The notes beneath the pieces are model-generated. The model saw nothing but the letters and a program-made list of their open reading frames with translations, was not told the DNA's origin and did no database searches. Positions 7,923 to 14,103 of a stretch of DNA of 14,103 nt are shown in pieces. The stretch covers positions 1-14,103 of the forward strand of contig JAAZKL010000111.1 of the NCBI GenBank assembly GCA_012799845.1, given 5' to 3'. A program made the translations under genes and the position numbers. The DNA is from Clostridiaceae bacterium (GTDB lineage: Bacteria > Bacillota > Clostridia > Acetivibrionales > DTU013). Every line of letters begins with the position of its first letter. The first letter of the stretch is position 1.

Positions 7923-8875
7923 CAGATTTCCTCCGTCGGCACGGGTACTTTGTTCAAAATGTCACGGATGGTATTCTCCGCATTCTCGGTACCACTGGAT
8001 ATAGCATGGCCTTTTATCATAATACGGTGGGCCAGTACCGGCACAGCCATCTTTTTAACATCGTCAGGCGTTATGAAATCGCGCCCCTCCAGCACAGCCT
8101 TCACCTGTGCCGCCTTCATCAGCGCTATGCTGCCCCTGGGGCTTACTCCCAGGGTTATCTTCTCATCATGCCTGGTTGCTTCGATAATATCTATGATATA
8201 CCTCGCTGAAGCGTCAGAAACTGTTACCGATGTCACTGCTTTCTGCGCCTGTATGACGGAGTCCTCGGAAGCTACAGTGCCCAGTTCCGCCAGCGGGTCT
8301 TTGTCCCTGAACCGCATCAGTATCTCCATGCCCTCGCCCGGATCGGGATATCCCAGCCTGAGGCGCATGAAGAACCTGTCGAGCTGCGCTTCAGGCAGCG
8401 GGAATGTGCCCCGCGTTTCCACAGGGTTCTGGGTGGCTATAACGAAGAAAAGGCTGTGAAGCTTTCTTGTCACGCAGTCGACAGTTACCTGCCTTTCTTC
8501 CATGCATTCGAGCAGGCTCGACTGCGTCCTTGGTGTCGCCCTGTTTATCTCGTCTGCAAGCACTATGTTCGTGAAGACAGGTCCGGGCCTGAATATGAAT
8601 TCTCCGTTTTTCTGATCGTAATAATTGATCCCCGTAAGGTCGGACGGCAGCAGATCAGGAGTGAACTGGATCCTCTTGTATCCGCATTCGAGCGATCTGG
8701 CAAGGCATTTTGCCAGCATTGTTTTACCGACGCCGGGAACATCCTCCAGCAGTACATGCCCGCCGCAAAGGAGCGAAATGAGCACGAGATCCAGCGTATC
8801 CCCGATGCCCACCAGCACCCTTGATATATTGTCTTTCACGGCATCAGCAAGTTTCCTCACATCGTTAAGTTCCAT
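7922..8875 (-). CDS. MoxR-family AAA+ ATPase (317 aa)
   Basis: MoxR proteins are AAA+ chaperone-like ATPases that act on protein complexes, usually with VWA or DUF58 partners. Walker A is EDVPGVGKT (residues 44-52) and Walker B IVLADEIN (104-111). They are followed by a sensor-1 region with ATQNPVETRGTFPLPEAQLD, typical of MoxR, and SPRG as the sensor-2 motif. Length is normal for the family. I place the start at 8875 (MELNDVRK) because GGAGG lies seven bases upstream; the longer reading from 8893 would place that site inside the coding region. The stop overlaps the DUF58 start by one base, and the 70-residue membrane protein ends 21 bases before the ATG. This is the usual moxR-DUF58 arrangement. 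Confidence 0.95.
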   Translation of the reverse strand: MELNDVRKLADAVKDNISRVLVGIGDTLDLVLISLLCGGHVLLEDVPGVGKTMLAKCLARSLECGYKRIQFTPDLLPSDLTGINYYDQKNGEFIFRPGPVFTNIVLADEINRATPRTQSSLLECMEERQVTVDCVTRKLHSLFFVIATQNPVETRGTFPLPEAQLDRFFMRLRLGYPDPGEGMEILMRFRDKDPLAELGTVASEDSVIQAQKAVTSVTVSDASARYIIDIIEATRHDEKITLGVSPRGSIALMKAAQVKAVLEGRDFITPDDVKKMAVPVLAHRIMIKGHAISSGTENAENTIRDILNKVPVPTEEI

Positions 8876-8882
8876 TTCATGA

Positions 8883-8887
8883 CCTCC
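8883..8887 (-). promoter_or_regulatory. Ribosome binding site fixing the moxR start
   Basis: GGAGG with a seven-base spacer to the ATG at 8875. It lies between the stop of the small membrane gene and moxR, and excludes the upstream ATG at 8893. Confidence 0.85.
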
Positions 8888-8896
8888 AAACATGTT

Positions 8897-9109
8897 TTAG
8901 TCCCTCTGGTTGTCTATACCGGTCTCAACATTTTCGCGGGACTCCATGCTTTCACGGGCCTGCTCCCACCTGCGCAGGTCTTCCATGTCAGCACGAAACT
9001 CCGGTATGCTGAGCGCTATGGAGATAATAAGTATGATCAGCACTACGATGATCTCCCTTATTGTGGCTGGTTCAAGATTTCTCAACTTATGCTTCAGACG
9101 ACTGAACAC
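8897..9109 (-). CDS. Small single-helix membrane protein ahead of moxR (70 aa)
   Basis: The product has a basic N-terminus (FSRLKHKLRNLEP), one strong hydrophobic helix (about residues 17-36, REIIVVLIILIISIALSIPE) and a charged, mostly acidic C-terminus. The charge pattern suggests the N-terminus in the cytoplasm. The start is GTG at 9109, with GGAGGG about eleven bases upstream; a nearby ATG at 9118 is in another frame and stops after seven codons. It ends 21 bases before moxR in the same direction and is probably the first gene of that operon. I recognise no family. Hydrophobic layout, a plausible binding site and operon position argue that it is real, but a short ORF with a weakly spaced GTG start could still be spurious. 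Confidence 0.6.
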   Translation of the reverse strand: MFSRLKHKLRNLEPATIREIIVVLIILIISIALSIPEFRADMEDLRRWEQARESMESRENVETGIDNQRD

Positions 9110-9127
9110 GGCAGCATTATCCCTCCG

Positions 9128-9202
9128 AAAAAAAGGTGGCTATCAAGTCAGGACATACCTCAGCCCGGAATATTCGACTGTATTTGAGGTGTGTCCACCT
9201 TT
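9128..9202 (-). terminator. Terminator-like hairpin abutting the moxR-operon ribosome binding site
   Basis: On the minus strand AAAGGTGG (9195-9202) pairs with CCACCTTT (9132-9139), which runs into seven consecutive T's (9128-9134). Between them ACACACCTCA pairs with TGAGGTATGT with one G-U pair, making a long two-part stem. Two bases later comes GGAGGG for the small membrane gene. It could end fprA transcripts, or act as an attenuator in the leader of the moxR operon; the sequence alone cannot decide. The outer stem shares two bases with the longest version of the inner one. Confidence 0.6.
9151..9196 (-). repeat. REP-like palindrome, copy A
   Basis: Twelve-base arms (minus strand GGACACACCTCA and TGAGGTATGTCC, one G-U position) flank a 22-base loop containing GAATATTCCGGGC. 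Arms and loop resemble those of the copy at 10786-10829, which has GAATATCAGGC in the same place, so the likeness goes beyond self-complementarity. Confidence 0.6.
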
Positions 9203-9209
9203 CCTATTT

Positions 9210-9238
9210 ATGTTACCATCCAAAAGGTGTATAAACAA
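9210..9238 (-). promoter_or_regulatory. Weak candidate promoter of the moxR operon
   Basis: TTGTTT (9233-9238), a 17-base spacer and TAACAT (9210-9215). The match is three of six at -35 and four of six at -10. It would start transcription near 9203, right at the outer arm of the terminator-like hairpin. It is the best-spaced candidate found between the fprA stop and the small membrane gene. Confidence 0.3.
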
Positions 9239-9390
9239 GAGGACATTTCGCGGAAAACCGGGGGGATATATTTCATTAAAAATTATCAATACATGTAATT
9301 AGAACTTATAAAAGTCAGACTTATAATATAAAGCTAGTATGAGAAAGGCACTTTGAAAACACTTGAGATACGCTCATCCGCGCAGGACAG

Positions 9391-9439
9391 GGAGACATGC
9401 CCCCGTACCGGATAATGCCCGATTTTGAGGCATGTCCCC
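9391..9439 (-). repeat. REP-like palindrome, copy C
   Basis: Eleven-base arms, minus strand GGGGACATGCC and GGCATGTCTCC with one G-U pair, enclose a loop containing CGGGCATTATCCGG. No T-tract follows on either strand, so it is not a standard terminator. Arm pattern, size and loop place it with the copies at 9151 and 10786. Confidence 0.6.
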
Positions 9440-9450
9440 TTGCCTTGTTC

Positions 9451-9460
9451 GAGGAGTGTC
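9451..9460 (-). repeat. Isolated half of a REP-like palindrome, copy D
   Basis: GACACTCCTC on the minus strand is identical to the left arm of the copy at 10786-10829. It lies eleven bases before copy C, with no clear matching right arm, and may be the remnant of a copy disrupted by another. Confidence 0.4.
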
Positions 9461-9487
9461 TTTTCGTCTTGTTCTTTTCTTAATAAC

Positions 9488-10684
9488 TTATTCTTTCATC
9501 GCCTTTGCGAATTTTTCTCCGAAAGCGGCACACTCAGCCAGTTCTTCCCCTGACGGCCTGTATTTCACTCTTATTGGTTCGATCGGGGTCCTGAAACCTG
9601 ATCTCTCAAGCGAATCGCCTATCAGCTTTGGAGACTCGCCGCTCCAGCCATAACTGCCGAAACCGGCCCCCAGCTTTCCCCTGAACCTGAGGCCCTTTAT
9701 TACGTCGAGCAGGCCTGCTGTAGGTCTCAGTACAGTGTTGTTCACAGTACAGCTTCCTATGAGGACCCCTTTTGCCTTGAATATTTCAGTTATGATATCG
9801 CTCTGGTCCGTGACCGCAGCATTGAACATCTTATACCTGATCCCCTGCTTTTCTATACCTGATGCTATCGCTTCCGCCATCGTCCTTGTGGCATCGTACA
9901 TCGTATCGTAGATTATCACCGCATGCCCTTCATTATATTCCTGTGCCCATTGTGCATACTTCCTTATTATCTGCACGGGATCTTTCCGCCAGATCACACC
10001 ATGGCTGGGCGCAATCATGTCTATCTGCAGATCCATTGCTTCGATCTCTTTGATTTTTTTCAGTATCAGCATGCTGAACGGAGTCAGTATGTTCGCATAG
10101 TACTTCAGCGCTTCTTCATAGAGTTCACATTCATCCACCTCGTCATTGTACAGCGAAATCGCTGCATAATGCTGCCCGAATGCATCATTGGAGAATACGA
10201 CCCCTGCTCCCTTCACATACACAAGCATGCTGTCGGGCCAATGCATCATCGGCATTTCTACGAACACAAGCTCGTATTCCCCGATGCTGACCGAATCCCC
10301 GGTCTTTACGACAACAATGTTGGGAAAATCCCTGTGGAAATGCTTCTTCAAAGCTTCAGCGCCATTTTTGGTACAGTATATGGGTACATCCTTCTTCGGC
10401 ATACTGTCGAGGAGGTTTACCAGGCTTCCGCTGTGGTCAGGCTCGGTGTGGTTGATGACTATCATGTCGATATTCCCAAGCCCGACATGTTTGTCAAGAT
10501 CGCTTACGAAATCCTCCCTGTAGGGATCCCATACTGTGTCTATAAGCACTGTTTTCTCATCTTTGATAATATAGGAATTGTAGCTTGTCCCCCTGTGGGT
10601 CGAAAGCTCATGCCCGTGGAAATGACGAAGTCCCCAGTCCTTTATGCCTGTCCAGAAAATCTTCTTCCTGATTTCTGTCATCAT
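9488..10684 (-). CDS. fprA: Class A flavodiiron protein FprA (O2/NO reductase, 398 aa)
   Basis: Flavodiiron proteins are cytosolic enzymes that reduce O2 to water or NO to N2O, protecting anaerobes. The N-terminal metallo-beta-lactamase-like domain has the diiron ligands: His79, Glu81 and Asp83 in NHTEPDHSG, His148 in MMHWPD, Asp167 in SNDAFGQH and His228 in APSHGV. The C-terminal flavodoxin domain, which binds FMN, begins near residue 253 (AVIIYDTMYDATRTMAEAI) and includes GSCTVNNTVLRP and FGSYGWSGES. No rubredoxin or NADH oxidase domain is fused, so an external electron donor is needed. The start is at 10684 (or the adjacent ATG at 10681), with AGGGGA just upstream; the longer reading from 10723 lacks a good site. 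It seems to be transcribed alone after the tuf terminator. A TTGTTT-18-TAACT-like pair upstream is too weak to call. Confidence 0.96.
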   Translation of the reverse strand: MMTEIRKKIFWTGIKDWGLRHFHGHELSTHRGTSYNSYIIKDEKTVLIDTVWDPYREDFVSDLDKHVGLGNIDMIVINHTEPDHSGSLVNLLDSMPKKDVPIYCTKNGAEALKKHFHRDFPNIVVVKTGDSVSIGEYELVFVEMPMMHWPDSMLVYVKGAGVVFSNDAFGQHYAAISLYNDEVDECELYEEALKYYANILTPFSMLILKKIKEIEAMDLQIDMIAPSHGVIWRKDPVQIIRKYAQWAQEYNEGHAVIIYDTMYDATRTMAEAIASGIEKQGIRYKMFNAAVTDQSDIITEIFKAKGVLIGSCTVNNTVLRPTAGLLDVIKGLRFRGKLGAGFGSYGWSGESPKLIGDSLERSGFRTPIEPIRVKYRPSGEELAECAAFGEKFAKAMKE

Positions 10685-10688
10685 ACCG

Positions 10689-10694
10689 TCCCCT
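10689..10694 (-). promoter_or_regulatory. Ribosome binding site fixing the fprA start
   Basis: AGGGGA stands four bases before ATG at 10684 and seven before ATG at 10681, so either adjacent Met may be used. It excludes the start 13 codons upstream, which lies before this site. Confidence 0.75.
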
Positions 10695-10776
10695 TTCAGA
10701 AAAATTTGAGATGGTCCAGACATAGTTTACCCAGCATTGTCCGCGGCAAACAAAAAGCTGTAAGCGTCCCCGCCTT

Positions 10777-10829
10777 AAAAAAAGCGACACTCCTCAGCCT
10801 GATATTCCCGCTTGCTGCAGAGGAGTGTC
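10777..10829 (-). terminator. Intrinsic terminator of tuf
   Basis: Minus strand GACACTCCTC (10820-10829) and GAGGAGTGTC (10786-10795) form a perfect ten-base stem. It is followed by GC and seven T's (10777-10783). The 24-base loop is long but can pair further through CAGC/GCTG. It lies 33 bases after the tuf stop codon and should end fusA-tuf transcription. Confidence 0.85.
10786..10829 (-). repeat. REP-like palindrome, copy B (part of the tuf terminator)
   Basis: The stem of the tuf terminator shares arm pattern and loop (GGGAATATCAGGCTGAGG on the minus strand) with copy A at 9151-9196, which has GAATATTCCGGGCTGAGG. Both read in the same direction. A dispersed repeat appears to serve as the terminator here. 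Confidence 0.6.
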
Positions 10830-10862
10830 CCTATACCTTATTCTGTGTATTCCCTTACTGTC

Positions 10863-12065
10863 TTACTCGATTACTGCTGTAACTGTACCGGAACCAACGG
10901 TCCTTCCGCCTTCACGGATAGCGAACCTGAGTCCTTCTTCCATGGCTATCGGAGTGATCAGTTTGACGGTGATCTCGACATGGTCGCCAGGCATGCACAT
11001 CTCGACGCCTTCCGGAAGTTCAGCGACACCGGTAACGTCAGTGGTCCTGAAATAGAACTGGGGCCTGTAGCCGTTGAAGAACGGAGTATGCCTTCCGCCC
11101 TCATCCTTTGTCAGGACGTAAACCTGTCCCTTGAAATGGGTGTGAGGTTTGATGGAACCGGGTTTGGCCAGGACCTGTCCTCTTTCGATCTCGGTCCTCT
11201 GGATACCCCTGAGCAGGCAGCCGATGTTGTCGCCGGCAACAGCCTGGTCAAGGAGCTTCCTGAACATCTCGACACCGGTAACGACTGTCTTTCTTGCTTC
11301 GTCCATAAGACCAACGATCTCGACTTCATCACCGACTTTAATGGTTCCTCTTTCAACTCTGCCCGTAGCAACAGTACCACGGCCCGTGATGGAGAATACG
11401 TCCTCGACAGGCATCAGGAACGGTTTGTCTGTTGCCCTCTGAGGCTCGGGGATGTAGTTGTCGACCTTCTCCATGAGATCGAGTATGGGCTTGTATTCAG
11501 GAGCGTCCAGACTGGTAGCTGTGCTCTCAAGAGCCACCAGGGCGGATCCTTTTACTATCGGGATATTGTCGCCGTCGAACTCATACTGGGAAAGAAGCTC
11601 TCTAACTTCCATCTCAACGAGCTCGATAAGCTCTTCATCGTCGACCATATCGCATTTGTTGAGGAAAACTACGATATAGGGAACGCCGACCTGACGAGCA
11701 AGGAGTATGTGCTCCCTGGTCTGGGGCATCGGACCGTCAGCTGCCGAAACAACGAGGATAGCGCCGTCCATCTGTGCTGCGCCGGTGATCATGTTCTTGA
11801 CATAGTCAGCGTGGCCGGGGCAGTCAACGTGCGCATAATGCCTGTTCTCCGTCTCATACTCGACGTGAGAGGTCGATATCGTGATTCCTCTTGCTTTTTC
11901 TTCGGGAGCTTTGTCGATCTGATCATATGCTGTATATTGTGCCTTGCCCTGGAATCCCAATACCTTCGTGATAGCTGCTGTCAATGATGTCTTGCCATGG
12001 TCGACGTGACCGATGGTTCCAATGTTAACGTGGGGTTTTGTTCTTTCAAATTTGGCTTTGCCCAT
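10863..12065 (-). CDS. tuf: Elongation factor Tu
   Basis: EF-Tu is the GTPase that brings aminoacyl-tRNA to the ribosome. All G-domain motifs are intact: G1 GHVDHGKT (residues 19-26), the switch-I sequence RGITI (59-63), G3 DCPGH (81-85) and G4 NKCD (136-139). Domains II and III follow, ending in the typical REGGRTVGSGTVTAVIE. At 400 residues it is full length and slightly longer than the Escherichia coli protein. The start is clear, with GGAGG nine bases upstream of ATG. It follows fusA by 146 bases, as in the str operon, but ends at an intrinsic terminator and is followed by fprA instead of the S10 ribosomal genes. No strong separate promoter is seen in the gap. Confidence 0.99.
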   Translation of the reverse strand: MGKAKFERTKPHVNIGTIGHVDHGKTSLTAAITKVLGFQGKAQYTAYDQIDKAPEEKARGITISTSHVEYETENRHYAHVDCPGHADYVKNMITGAAQMDGAILVVSAADGPMPQTREHILLARQVGVPYIVVFLNKCDMVDDEELIELVEMEVRELLSQYEFDGDNIPIVKGSALVALESTATSLDAPEYKPILDLMEKVDNYIPEPQRATDKPFLMPVEDVFSITGRGTVATGRVERGTIKVGDEVEIVGLMDEARKTVVTGVEMFRKLLDQAVAGDNIGCLLRGIQRTEIERGQVLAKPGSIKPHTHFKGQVYVLTKDEGGRHTPFFNGYRPQFYFRTTDVTGVAELPEGVEMCMPGDHVEITVKLITPIAMEEGLRFAIREGGRTVGSGTVTAVIE

Positions 12066-12083
12066 TTCAATTCTCCTCCCTTG

Positions 12084-12100
12084 TTCAGTTTAATACTGAA
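12084..12100 (-). other. Small hairpin just upstream of the tuf ribosome binding site
   Basis: TTCAGT and ACTGAA pair perfectly around a five-base loop, ending a few bases before GGGAGGAG. It is short and AT-rich, so its role, if any, is unclear. Confidence 0.35.
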
Positions 12101-12124
12101 TGTTTTTATTGAATTTTTATTTTA

Positions 12125-12170
12125 TATGCCGCATACAGTCCTTAAGGCTTGTCTGTATTTTTACGGCATA
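12125..12170 (-). other. Imperfect hairpin in the fusA-tuf gap
   Basis: TATGCCG pairs with CGGCATA and ATACAG with CTGTAT, around the palindrome CCTTAAGG; asymmetric bulges separate the stems. No T-tract follows on either strand, so it is not an intrinsic terminator. It could be a processing or pausing site uncoupling tuf from fusA mRNA. Confidence 0.45.
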
Positions 12171-12211
12171 TTGAGTTGCTTGTCGGCCGACACGGTATGG
12201 TCCGCATCGCT

Positions 12212-14103
12212 TTATCCGATATTCAGCACAGAATCCTGTATGTTCTTCGGAACTTCTTCATAATGACTGAACTGCATCGTAAAGACGCCTCTGCCCTGTG
12301 TCCTCGAACGGAGTTCTGTAGCATAGCCGAACATGTTGGCCAGCGGTACCTTTGCCGTTATCACCTGCGCTCCCGATCTTTCGATCATGCCTTCTATCCT
12401 GCCGCGGCGTGACGTAAGATCGCCCATCACGTCTCCCATGTAAACTTCGGGTATGACGATGTCCACCTTCATTATGGGTTCGAGCAGCACAGGATCCGCC
12501 TTTCTGCATCCATCCTTGAACGCCATCGAACCGGCGATCCTGAAAGCCATTTCGGATGAATCCACCTCATGGTATGATCCGTCCACAAGGGTAACCTTCA
12601 GGTCAAGCACCTGGTAACCGCCGAGTACGCCGTTCTGCATGGCATCCTGGATGCCCGCGTCGATCGCCGGGATGTATTCCTTGGGTATGACCCCGCCGAC
12701 GATTTTGTTAACGAACGTGTAGCCGCTTCCCGGCTCCTGGGGCTCGATCTCGATGACGGCATGGCCGTACTGGCCCCTGCCGCCCGACTGCCTTACGAAT
12801 TTGCCCTCGGATTTGACAGCCTTGCGGATGGTCTCCTTGTATGATACCTGCGGCTGTCCGACATTGGCTTCGACCTTGAATTCCCTCAGCATCCTGTCGA
12901 CGATTATTTCAAGGTGCAGTTCGCCCATGCCGGCGATGATGGTCTGGCCTGTCTCAGGATCGGTATAAGCTTTGAATGTCGGGTCCTCTTCCGAAAGCTT
13001 GGCCAATGCCACTGCCATTTTTTCCTGTCCTGCCTTGGTCTTTGGTTCCACCGCAACGCGGATGACCGGCTCGGGAAAATCCATCGACTCCAGTATGACA
13101 GGGGCGTCCTCGCTGCAAAGGGTGTCTCCGGTAGACGTTTCCCTGAGTCCTACGACTGCCACGATATCGCCGGAATATGCGACATCCACATCCTCCCTGT
13201 GGTTGGCATGCATCAGAAGCAGCCTTCCGATCCTCTCTTTCCTGCCTTTTGAGGAGTTATACACATATGATCCCGCGTGAAGCTTGCCCGAGTAGATCCT
13301 CAAAAAGCAAAGCTTTCCGACATAGGGATCTGTCATGAGCTTGAATGCGAGCCCGGAAAACGGCGCTTCGTCATCAGCGGTCCTCACGACTTCTTCGTCC
13401 GGGTCGTCAGGTGTGACCCCCGTTATCGGAGGTATGTCCAGCGGCGACGGCAGATATGCCACCACGGCGTCCAAAAGCTTCTGTACGCCCTTGTTCCTGT
13501 AGGATGAACCGCATGTGACCGGTATCATATTGACGCCAATGGTCGCCTTCCTGATTCCCGCGCGTATTTCTTCCTCAGTCAGCTCTTCCCCTGACAGGTA
13601 TTTTTCCATCAAGTCCTCATCTTGTTCAGCAACAGCTTCAAGTAAATTGGTACGATGTTTTTCAGCGATCTCGATCATGTCTTCAGGGATCGGTTCCTCA
13701 TCAAGCCTCGTTCCCAAATCGTCCAAATAGTATATTGCCTTCATGGTCACAAGGTCGATTATTCCTTTGAAATTCTCTTCCTTGCCAATAGGCAGCTGGA
13801 TAGGGACAGCATTTGCTTTGAGCCTGTCCTTCATCATCCGGATGCAGTTGAAGAAATCAGCACCCATGATATCCATTTTATTTACGTATGCAATACGCGG
13901 GACATGGTATTTGTCAGCCTGTCTCCAGACGGTTTCAGACTGGGGCTCCACCCCGCCCTTTGCACAGAAAACCGTTACCGAACCATCGAGAACTCTAAGA
14001 GACCTTTCAACCTCAACGGTAAAGTCAACGTGCCCCGGCGTATCTATAATGTTGATCCTGGTTCCCTTCCACTGGGCAGTAGTCGCAGCAGAGGTGATGG
14101 TGA
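12212..14103 (-). CDS. fusA: Elongation factor G, 5' end outside the window
   Basis: EF-G is the GTPase that drives ribosomal translocation. The reading frame runs unbroken off the right edge, so 629 residues are visible and about 60 N-terminal ones, including the P-loop, are missing. The first visible residues are TITSAATTAQWKG, the switch-I region, followed by G3 DTPGH and G4 NKMD (about visible residues 74-77). Domain II (around PFSGLAFKLMTDPYVGKLCF), domain III, domain IV (VSYKETI, SGGRGQYGHAVIE) and domain V (MGDVMGDLTSRRGRIEGM, then TQGRGVFTMQFSHYEEVP) are complete. The GTG at 13951 is an internal valine codon, not the start. The gene belongs to the str operon with tuf just after it. 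Confidence 0.98.
   Translation of the reverse strand, partial: TITSAATTAQWKGTRINIIDTPGHVDFTVEVERSLRVLDGSVTVFCAKGGVEPQSETVWRQADKYHVPRIAYVNKMDIMGADFFNCIRMMKDRLKANAVPIQLPIGKEENFKGIIDLVTMKAIYYLDDLGTRLDEEPIPEDMIEIAEKHRTNLLEAVAEQDEDLMEKYLSGEELTEEEIRAGIRKATIGVNMIPVTCGSSYRNKGVQKLLDAVVAYLPSPLDIPPITGVTPDDPDEEVVRTADDEAPFSGLAFKLMTDPYVGKLCFLRIYSGKLHAGSYVYNSSKGRKERIGRLLLMHANHREDVDVAYSGDIVAVVGLRETSTGDTLCSEDAPVILESMDFPEPVIRVAVEPKTKAGQEKMAVALAKLSEEDPTFKAYTDPETGQTIIAGMGELHLEIIVDRMLREFKVEANVGQPQVSYKETIRKAVKSEGKFVRQSGGRGQYGHAVIEIEPQEPGSGYTFVNKIVGGVIPKEYIPAIDAGIQDAMQNGVLGGYQVLDLKVTLVDGSYHEVDSSEMAFRIAGSMAFKDGCRKADPVLLEPIMKVDIVIPEVYMGDVMGDLTSRRGRIEGMIERSGAQVITAKVPLANMFGYATELRSRTQGRGVFTMQFSHYEEVPKNIQDSVLNIG

Larger units (their letters stand above)
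9110..9487. other. Gene-free spacer between fprA and the moxR operon
   Basis: No convincing coding region exists here on either strand. From high to low coordinates it contains a half palindrome (9451-9460), a full palindrome (9391-9439), an AT-rich stretch (about 9270-9340), a weak promoter-like pair (9210-9238) and a palindrome inside a terminator-like hairpin (9128-9202) that abuts the GGAGGG site of the small membrane gene. fprA has no U-tract terminator directly after its stop codon. Confidence 0.8.

Noticed and set aside
9299..9327. TTAGAA-17-TATAAT promoter-like pair on the plus strand
   Set aside because: It lies in AT-rich sequence and points into the antisense of fprA with no plus-strand gene to serve; chance occurrence is likely.
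9923..10882. 319-codon open frame on the plus strand opposite fprA
   Set aside because: It overlaps the complete fprA gene, its product has a composition typical of a shadow frame, and it crosses the tuf terminator.
10812..11987. 391-codon open frame on the plus strand opposite tuf
   Set aside because: It is fully antisense to a certain EF-Tu gene, and its product shows no recognisable domain; long antisense frames are common opposite codon-biased genes.

Overview
The window reads as chromosomal DNA from an anaerobic Bacillota bacterium, most likely a member of Clostridia. The support is strong GGAGG-type ribosome binding sites, a fusA-tuf pair, a class A flavodiiron protein (FprA) typical of strict anaerobes, a bacterial LonA protease, and a PRC-barrel protein of a kind often seen in Clostridia. 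No 16S or other species-level marker is present, so the genus cannot be given. All nine genes lie on the minus strand and read from high to low coordinates.

In transcription order: (1) fusA (EF-G, cut by the right edge) and tuf (EF-Tu), closed by an intrinsic terminator at 10777-10829. tuf is not followed by rpsJ and the S10 operon. (2) fprA, an O2/NO-detoxifying diiron flavoprotein, apparently a single gene. (3) A 378-base gene-free stretch (9110-9487) holding repeat hairpins and a terminator-like hairpin that abuts the next ribosome binding site. (4) A likely four-gene operon: a 70-residue one-helix membrane protein, a MoxR-type AAA+ ATPase, a DUF58 protein (one-base stop/start overlap with moxR) and a multi-pass membrane protein ending in a DUF4129-like domain. 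The transglutaminase that often accompanies this set is not seen here. (5) lon, with its own near-consensus sigma-70 promoter framed by a perfect 10-bp inverted repeat, and a terminator downstream. (6) A two-gene unit: a membrane-anchored protein with a long acidic repeat-bearing linker and a C-terminal TPR-like helical region, then a two-copy PRC-barrel protein.

The functions are mostly housekeeping: translation elongation, protein quality control, and defence against O2/NO. The MoxR/DUF58/DUF4129 set and the TPR/PRC-barrel pair are the less understood parts. The most distinctive non-coding signal is a family of related imperfect palindromes (arms around GACA..CCTC / GAGG..TGTC with a partly conserved loop) in the intergenic spaces beside fprA. 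One copy doubles as the tuf terminator and another lies inside the hairpin in front of the moxR operon. No clear new defence or mobile system is visible.
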